From Candidatus Aenigmatarchaeota archaeon (lineage in GTDB: Archaea; Aenigmatarchaeota; Aenigmatarchaeia; GW2011-AR5): DNA of 12,565 nt. The translations under genes and the position numbers were made by a program. The notes beneath the pieces are model-generated. The model did no database searches. It had not been told where the DNA came from and saw only the letters and a program-made list of their open reading frames with translations. Of the stretch, positions 6,286-9,651 are shown in pieces. The stretch covers positions 1-12,565 of the forward strand of contig JACQIH010000022.1 in the NCBI GenBank assembly GCA_016198625.1. The letters are read 5' to 3'. Each line of letters opens with the position of its first letter. Within the stretch, counting starts at the first letter, position 1.

Positions 6286-6471
6286 ATGAACCCGGCTTCG
6301 CTGGAAAAGCTGAGCGCGCTCTCGCTGCTGCTGCTCGGCATCGCATTTCTCCTGTTCGCCCTGACGCTGATGGGCTTCAAGGTCCCGTTCCTCGGGCCCT
6401 CCATGCTCGCAGCCTCTGTGGTCGCGATTATCACGGGAATCTTCCTGTTTCTGGACAGCATGAAGCAGTAG
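6286..6471 (+). CDS. Two-helix membrane miniprotein
   Basis: The 61-residue product is almost entirely membrane-embedded. One hydrophobic helix spans about residues 10-30 (LSALSLLLLGIAFLLFALTL). A turn follows with Gly, Phe and Pro (MGFKVPFLGPS), then a second helix at about 39-57 (MLAASVVAIITGIFLFLDS) and the end MKQ. The hairpin layout with short polar ends suggests a small integral membrane protein, possibly a subunit or a regulator of a larger complex. No family was recognised. Its own TATA box lies 26 nt upstream of the ATG. It is followed by the tRNA gene after about 50 nt containing the tRNA promoter. Confidence 0.7.
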   Translation: MNPASLEKLSALSLLLLGIAFLLFALTLMGFKVPFLGPSMLAASVVAIITGIFLFLDSMKQ

Positions 6472-6488
6472 GCGGCTCTTTTCGATAT

Positions 6489-6497
6489 TTTAAATAC
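6489..6497 (+). promoter_or_regulatory. TATA box of the tRNA gene
   Basis: TTTAAATAC lies about 32 nt upstream of the first tRNA nucleotide, so transcription would start near 6519 with a short 5' leader for RNase P to remove. Confidence 0.55.
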
Positions 6498-6544
6498 GGT
6501 TGCAAATTAGTATTGCATGCTGTTGGGCCTGTAGCTCAGCCTGG

Positions 6545-6586
6545 GCAACTTTCCCGAAAGTTGCATCAAAGGGGAAAGTTGGGGAA
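6545..6586 (+). other. tRNA intron 1, D-loop (after position 19)
   Basis: This 42-nt intron sits in the D-loop, not at the common site after position 37. The fold is a bulge-helix-bulge. The outer helix is the D-stem plus G6539-C6588. The 3' bulge is A6585 A6586 T6587. A three-pair central helix joins C6540, C6541, T6542 to G6584, G6583, G6582. The 5' bulge is G6543 G6544 G6545. A ten-pair inner helix joins CAACTTTCCC (6546-6555) to GGGAAAGTTG (6572-6581). Cutting after the second nucleotide of each bulge, the usual rule, restores a normal D-loop. The central helix is one pair shorter than the strict four-pair motif, so this is a relaxed form. Confidence 0.85.
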
Positions 6587-6604
6587 TCAGAGCACCTGGC
6601 TCTT

Positions 6605-6669
6605 TATGCGAGAGCCGCACGAGCATGGCAAATCGGGAGAAAACTCCCGGGCTGCTTTGCAATGAGTAA
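6605..6669 (+). other. tRNA intron 2, anticodon loop
   Basis: This 65-nt intron interrupts the anticodon loop. The best relaxed bulge-helix-bulge I can draw pairs C6600, T6601, C6602 with G6666, A6665, G6664. The 5' bulge is T6603 T6604 T6605, the 3' side bulge is T6667-A6671, and the inner helix joins ATGCGAG (6606-6612) to 6656-6663 with A6661 bulged. Cutting after the second T gives loop CTCTT-AA. A strict motif is not seen. Inside the intron CGGGAG (6634-6639) and CTCCCG (6644-6649) form a hairpin with an AAAA loop. The boundary may be off by one nucleotide because of the T and A runs. Confidence 0.65.
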
Positions 6670-6710
6670 AACCAGGGTGTCGCGGGTTCGAATCCCGTCG
6701 GGCCCATTTC

Positions 6711-6971
6711 ATGGAAAATGTCAGGCATGACAGAAACTTGTCAATAGAAGGGAAGCTACGAGAATGCAATTCGTTCCAGGATGCTTACAGATTTTTCGGA
6801 GCGAGGAAAGTTCTGGACTGCGTAATTTTTTACGCATTCCTTCTGGAGCACACGGAATATCCGGGCGTGATTTACGACGGCAAATTTATGTGCGATATGA
6901 ACAAGCGGACAAGGAACGCTATTCTGGCTCTGAGAAAAATAATCGGAGAATACCAGTACAGAATAAGATAA
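6711..6971 (+). CDS. Small hypothetical protein directly after the tRNA
   Basis: This is an 86-residue protein with no recognised family. It looks globular and helical: a charged N-terminus, a hydrophobic stretch around LDCVIFYAFLLEH (about 35-47), then a basic C-terminal helix (NKRTRNAILALRKIIGEYQ). The hydrophobic stretch is too short and interrupted to be a clear membrane helix. The ATG is only four nucleotides beyond the tRNA's discriminator base. No TATA box lies about 26 nt upstream, since that region is the tRNA T-arm, and there is no Shine-Dalgarno sequence. If real, it would be expressed from the tRNA promoter and released by tRNA 3' processing. Evidence is coding appearance only; frame shadows overlap it. 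Confidence 0.5.
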   Translation: MENVRHDRNLSIEGKLRECNSFQDAYRFFGARKVLDCVIFYAFLLEHTEYPGVIYDGKFMCDMNKRTRNAILALRKIIGEYQYRIR

Positions 6972-6995
6972 CCACGTGTTCTTTCGCCTCAATAA

Positions 6996-7001
6996 TTTAT
7001 A
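6996..7001 (+). promoter_or_regulatory. TATA box, leaderless promoter
   Basis: TTTATA, within AATTTATAC, is centred about 25 nt before the ATG at 7023, with no ribosome-binding site between. This supports the chosen start of the nucleotidyltransferase. Confidence 0.55.
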
Positions 7002-7022
7002 CCGCCGCCGTCAATTCTATTC

Positions 7023-7895
7023 ATGCAAGCCGTCATCCAGCACTTCCTATTTGACCTGAAAAGGGAAATCGTGAGGTCGAAAGTCCGCAAGGACATTGTC
7101 TCCGTTGTGCTCATAGGCTCAGCCGCGCGGGGCGACTGGGTGCGCGGCAAGAGCGACGTTGACTTTCTGGTAGTCGCGCGGTCGGGCAAGGCGAAGGGCA
7201 AGGTCGGATACTTTTTCAGGAAAACCTTGCAAAAGCTTAACAGGAAGCATCAGCTGCGGCTCGAGGAATCGTGCACGGACAGGAAGAAATTTCATAATGC
7301 AATTCTCAACGAGGTGCTTCGCTTAGAAAGTGGCTTTCTCTTCGGCGTTCCGTACTACGTAATCTCGCAGGAAGACTTTGACCTGGCGAAGCGGAAGGTG
7401 AGTGACCGCAGGGTATGGCTGATGATGACCTTTGTGGGATCGCTATCATCGTTCCTGCGAAGCATAAAGCAGACCGGCAGGACGGTTTACGGGGAAGACC
7501 TGGTGAAAGAAATAAGATCGGCGAGACTAGGCTTTTCGGACCGTGTCAAAATCTTCCTCGTCCCTTATTATATCCTCGGGCTGGGCTTCCTTTCTTTGCA
7601 CGACGGGAAGTCTGCCATCAACCACGCGATAAAGGCGTGCCTGCTTGAGTGCGACGACGACCTGATGCTGCTGGAGAAGAGGCTCGGCAGCTATGAACGC
7701 GACGAGAAGCTGTACGAAAAGCTCTTTTCGCGCCTGCCGTCAAACACGGCGCACATCAGGAAATGCATCCGTTACCGGAAGGACTTCAGCAGAATCAACC
7801 CTTCCCTCAGCGAAACGTTGTCGTTCCTTTTCCGCTCGCTGTTCTTCGTGCTTACGAGCCATTTTTATTACGTTTTAAACCTGGCGGCGAGATGA
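7023..7895 (+). CDS. Pol-beta-superfamily nucleotidyltransferase domain protein
   Basis: This 290-residue protein has the minimal nucleotidyltransferase signature near its N-terminus: VVLIGSAARGDWVRGKSDVDFLVV at about residues 28-51, with Gly32-Ser33 and the metal-binding pair Asp45 and Asp47 (GSx-DxD motif). The third carboxylate is probably Glu81 or Glu82 on the following strand (LRLEES). Such enzymes transfer a nucleotide to a protein, RNA or small molecule; the substrate is unknown. Residues 130-290 are helical and end with a hydrophobic stretch (FLFRSLFFVLTSHFYYVLNL) that may contact membrane or pack in the core. It is longer than MNT antitoxins and no HEPN partner with its RX4-6H motif is evident, so a classical MNT/HEPN toxin-antitoxin pair is unlikely. 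The stop codon overlaps the start of the next gene in ATGA. Confidence 0.8.
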   Translation: MQAVIQHFLFDLKREIVRSKVRKDIVSVVLIGSAARGDWVRGKSDVDFLVVARSGKAKGKVGYFFRKTLQKLNRKHQLRLEESCTDRKKFHNAILNEVLRLESGFLFGVPYYVISQEDFDLAKRKVSDRRVWLMMTFVGSLSSFLRSIKQTGRTVYGEDLVKEIRSARLGFSDRVKIFLVPYYILGLGFLSLHDGKSAINHAIKACLLECDDDLMLLEKRLGSYERDEKLYEKLFSRLPSNTAHIRKCIRYRKDFSRINPSLSETLSFLFRSLFFVLTSHFYYVLNLAAR

Positions 7896-8140
7896 AAATC
7901 ATGGTCGTCACGGAACGAGCCGTTGTAACAAGGGATGTTGTCAGGAGAATGCTCGACGGAGCAGCAGCGCCTGATTTCGAAGGGCGCGATTTGTCTTACC
8001 TTCTGGTGTTCGGAGTTCTTCTGAATTCAGGGCGCGAAAGAAACCATCCTAACTATGATACCGTCAGAAAGGCGCTGGATGACGCAACATACGGCTTGTT
8101 CACACGTCCGCATATCGATTACAAGCCGGCGCGCTTGTGA
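7892..8140 (+). CDS. Small hypothetical protein coupled to the nucleotidyltransferase
   Basis: This 82-residue protein starts at the ATG in the ATGA overlap (7892-7895) with the nucleotidyltransferase stop, the usual sign of translational coupling and joint function. A longer frame opens at 7763, but its extra N-terminus is the shadow of the upstream gene. The product begins MKIMVVTERAVVTRDVVRRM, has a central LLVFGVLLNSGRERNHPNYD segment, and ends in TRPHIDYKPARL. It has no cysteines and no membrane segment, and I recognise no family. Its position suggests a partner, substrate or regulator of the enzyme. It ends 20 nt from the convergent antitoxin gene. Confidence 0.6.
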   Translation: MKIMVVTERAVVTRDVVRRMLDGAAAPDFEGRDLSYLLVFGVLLNSGRERNHPNYDTVRKALDDATYGLFTRPHIDYKPARL

Positions 8141-8160
8141 TTACCTGAAAGAATGGGAAA

Positions 8161-8511
8161 TTACCTCGGCTTTATCACTATTTCGTCTTTCACGATGCGT
8201 ATCTTTATTGGCTTTCCTTTCTTGATGTGGAGATGGCGCGCTATGTCCTTGGGGATGACAACTGCCGGCGAGTTGCCTATGGTAGTGACCTTCCTTTGCA
8301 GCCATAGTCCTTCGCCCCATATACCCTTTTTCATGGCTGCTTCCTCCCCTTTAAGTGCCTGTCCGTGCGTGAAAATTTCCTCGCCGCATTTCGGGCACTG
8401 GTAGCCCTCTACTTTTATGGAGCCTCTTGGGAGGTCTAATTTAACCAGTTTTTTTCTCATTTTCGTTCTGCAGCTTGAGCAGATTTCCTCTACACTCTCA
8501 ATTTCTTGCAC
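8161..8511 (-). CDS. Antitoxin: zinc finger (YgiT/MqsA-like) fused to AbrB/SpoVT domain
   Basis: This 116-residue protein has two parts. Residues 11-42 form a zinc finger, CSSC then CPKC, of the kind found at the N-terminus of MqsA/YgiT antitoxins, which binds and neutralises the toxin. Residues 72-115 are a swapped-hairpin AbrB DNA-binding domain (RKVTTIGNSPAVVIPKDIAR followed by HLHIKKGKPIKI). The combination is a known antitoxin architecture, and the DNA-binding half normally represses its own operon. Translation starts at a GTG (8511) inside the toxin's last codons; GGTGAT a few nucleotides before it supports that start, and the zinc finger would be lost with the next ATG. The toxin gene comes first, and the two overlap by 22 nt. 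Confidence 0.85.
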   Translation of the reverse strand: MQEIESVEEICSSCRTKMRKKLVKLDLPRGSIKVEGYQCPKCGEEIFTHGQALKGEEAAMKKGIWGEGLWLQRKVTTIGNSPAVVIPKDIARHLHIKKGKPIKIRIVKDEIVIKPR

Positions 8512-8717
8512 GTTATCACCTTCAAGATGTCGCCGTTTATAACCCTGAAAACAACATGTATTTTTTCGCTGCCGTACTGTTTGACAGCTCTGTATTTGTC
8601 CTGCCTCTTGCTTTCCAGTTTCTTTTCTCCGTTTATTATCGTGTCTTCAACCTTCCCTGCTTCTATTCCCTGGCTGTACATTTTTATTATTGCATGCTTT
8701 GTATAGATTAATTTCAT
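8490..8717 (-). CDS. Toxin of the DUF4258 family (RelE-like fold expected)
   Basis: The 75-residue protein fits the DUF4258 pattern: an N-terminal YTKHAIIKMYSQGIEAGKVE helix region with the conserved TxHAxxRM-like motif (here KM in place of RM), then a strand segment with KYRAVKQYG, and finally HVVFRVINGDILKVITC, the paired C-terminal strands. Members are often encoded beside YgiT-type zinc-finger antitoxins, as here, and are thought to be RelE/BrnT-like ribonucleases; activity is inferred from family and context only. The ATG at 8717 lies in the middle of a perfect palindrome. The promoter is TTTAAATA at 8748-8755. Confidence 0.8.
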   Translation of the reverse strand: MKLIYTKHAIIKMYSQGIEAGKVEDTIINGEKKLESKRQDKYRAVKQYGSEKIHVVFRVINGDILKVITCKKLRV

Positions 8718-8728
8718 TTAATCTATAC
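8701..8728. repeat. Perfect 11-bp inverted repeat over the toxin start codon
   Basis: GTATAGATTAA (8701-8711) and TTAATCTATAC (8718-8728) flank TTTCAT, whose last three bases are the toxin ATG on the minus strand. It lies just downstream of the promoter and spans the expected transcription start, so it is the best candidate operator for the AbrB antitoxin. As RNA it could also fold into a hairpin hiding the start codon. Confidence 0.65.
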
Positions 8729-8755
8729 GTACTTTATACGTATTGATATTTAAAT
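8724..8755 (-). promoter_or_regulatory. Toxin-antitoxin promoter with tandem TATACGTA repeats
   Basis: On the minus strand TTTAAATA (8748-8755) is a TATA box placing transcription start near 8726, about 9 nt before the toxin ATG. TATACGTA is present twice on the plus strand, at 8724-8731 and 8735-8742. The 11-bp period is about one helical turn, so two protein units could bind side by side between the TATA box and the start. Confidence 0.5.
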
Positions 8756-8765
8756 ACACGTCTGG

Positions 8766-9170
8766 TCAGCAAACCTCGCACTGCTCCTCGGCGCAGTCGG
8801 ATTTGAACCGCGAGCAGCAGAGCTCCTTGTTGGTTTTGCTGAATTCATTCCCCTTGCACGCGTTGCAAAGGCCGCTGCACAGCACGTTCTTCGTCTCGAC
8901 GCAGCAGTGCTGGTATAAACAGGAATACTCGCCGGCGGTGTCGCTGAAGAGGACCTTGCAGGATTCCAGGTACTCGGCGAAGCTGCTCCTCTCGCGGACC
9001 GACCAGTCGCACTGCTCCTTCTTGTACTCGTCGCACAGGGAATAGAAAATCCTGTTCGCCTCGGCCTGCGTGAGCTGCTGCCCGCTCTGCTGCGAGAACA
9101 GGACGAAAAAAGTGATGAGCAGGAAAGAAATCAGCGCGATGGATATCAGGACCTTGAACGGCAACTCCAT
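8766..9170 (-). CDS. Membrane-anchored cysteine-rich small protein (14 Cys)
   Basis: The 134-residue protein starts with MELPFK and a strong hydrophobic helix (about residues 6-26), which can act as a signal anchor or be cleaved. The rest lies outside the cell and contains 14 cysteines in about 95 residues, with pairs HCC and LCC and the closing spacing CX3CX2C..CX4CX2C near the end (SDCAEEQCEVC). An even number of cysteines in an exported domain suggests seven disulfides. No family was recognised. The TATA-like sequence read on the minus strand as TATTTATTC (9192-9200) is 26 nt before the ATG, so the mRNA is leaderless. It shares its intergenic region with the divergent gene at 9232. The neighbouring surface protein is also cysteine-rich, so the two may share an extracellular oxidising environment. 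Confidence 0.75.
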   Translation of the reverse strand: MELPFKVLISIALISFLLITFFVLFSQQSGQQLTQAEANRIFYSLCDEYKKEQCDWSVRERSSFAEYLESCKVLFSDTAGEYSCLYQHCCVETKNVLCSGLCNACKGNEFSKTNKELCCSRFKSDCAEEQCEVC

Positions 9171-9191
9171 GATTAAGTATGGTAAAAGGCA

Positions 9192-9210
9192 GAATAAATA
9201 TCTTAAATAA
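9192..9210. promoter_or_regulatory. Back-to-back divergent TATA boxes
   Basis: GAATAAATA (9192-9200, read on the minus strand as TATTTATTC) is about 26 nt from the leftward ATG at 9170. CTTAAATAA (9202-9210) is about 26 nt from the rightward ATG at 9232. The boxes are almost touching, so initiation complexes for the two genes would compete. Confidence 0.55.
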
Positions 9211-9231
9211 ATTCGGTTAGTAAAATCGCAA

Positions 9232-9630
9232 ATGGATTACGAGCGATATTTACGACATTACGCATCTATGGCGAGCTACGGTCTTGTGAAACTCCACTTA
9301 TGTTTTGACCTCACAGGCCAAAATGCGGAGTACAGGGCTGAAGAAATAGAAAAAAATGCAAAGGAATTCGTTCAAAGGCCTTACCCCGGGCTTTCGTACT
9401 TCAGGCATAGCGCAAGATTTTCGATGGACGCAGCGGCTTACGGCCTGAGCGGGCATCTTGATTATTTTGACAGAATGCTGTCTCTCATTGTTCCTCGCGA
9501 TGACGTCAGAATTGTCAGCCGGCGGCTTATTCCTTCTTCTAGAGAAGTTCTCAGACGCCTCGAAGAATGGAGACATCTCCCTCCGGATATCAGAAGGAGC
9601 TTCGAAGAATTTCTTGGCCGGAACGGCTGA
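9232..9630 (+). CDS. Hypothetical soluble protein
   Basis: This 132-residue protein is not recognised. It is Arg/Tyr/Leu-rich and predicted largely helical: an N-terminal RYLRHYASMASYGLVKLHLC helix-strand segment, a charged helix (YRAEEIEKNAKEFVQR, about 34-49), a middle containing SMDAAAYGLSGHLDYFDRM, and a C-terminal charged helix pair with VLRRLEEWRHLPPDIRRSFE. There is no signal peptide, membrane helix or metal motif, so it is probably cytoplasmic. The ATG at 9232 is supported by a TATA box 26 nt upstream and by the divergent arrangement. It ends 21 nt before the convergent end of the giant surface-protein gene. Function is unknown. Confidence 0.65.
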   Translation: MDYERYLRHYASMASYGLVKLHLCFDLTGQNAEYRAEEIEKNAKEFVQRPYPGLSYFRHSARFSMDAAAYGLSGHLDYFDRMLSLIVPRDDVRIVSRRLIPSSREVLRRLEEWRHLPPDIRRSFEEFLGRNG

Positions 9631-9651
9631 AACCGTAGGTTTCTGTTCTTC

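Larger units (their letters stand above)
6525..6706 (+). tRNA. tRNA-Lys (anticodon CTT) with two introns
   Basis: Removing 6545-6586 and 6605-6669 leaves a 75-nt cloverleaf. The acceptor stem GGGCCTG (6525-6531) pairs with CGGGCCC (6699-6705), with A6706 as discriminator and no encoded CCA. The D-stem is GCTC (6534-6537) with GAGC (6590-6593), and the D-loop becomes AGCCTGG-TCA. The anticodon stem CCTGG (6595-6599) pairs with CCAGG (6672-6676) around the loop CTCTT-AA, so positions 34-36 read CTT for lysine. The variable loop is five nucleotides. The T-stem GCGGG (6682-6686) pairs with CCCGT (6694-6698) around TTCGAAT. The short variable loop argues against leucine, and the loop is typical of archaeal lysine tRNAs. 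What I infer, rather than see, is the exact anticodon-loop splice position, which could shift by one nucleotide. Confidence 0.93.

Noticed and set aside
5768..6346. 192-residue minus-strand frame across L37e and the zinc-ribbon gene
   Set aside because: It covers two convincing plus-strand genes and has the composition of a reverse-complement shadow.
6600..6676. Reading the anticodon as CTA (amber/pyrrolysine) or CAA (leucine) by moving the splice site
   Set aside because: The five-nucleotide variable loop excludes a leucine tRNA, and the arm lengths do not fit pyrrolysine tRNA. CTCTT-AA is the standard lysine loop and agrees with the rest of the sequence.
6500..6769. Open frames across the tRNA, including one reading MGPTGFEPATPW on the minus strand
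   Set aside because: These are translations of the tRNA T-arm and 3' end; this GFEPATP-type peptide is a well-known false protein from tRNA genes.
7023..8140. MNT/HEPN toxin-antitoxin pair
   Set aside because: The second gene lacks a HEPN RX4-6H motif and the nucleotidyltransferase is much larger than MNT antitoxins.
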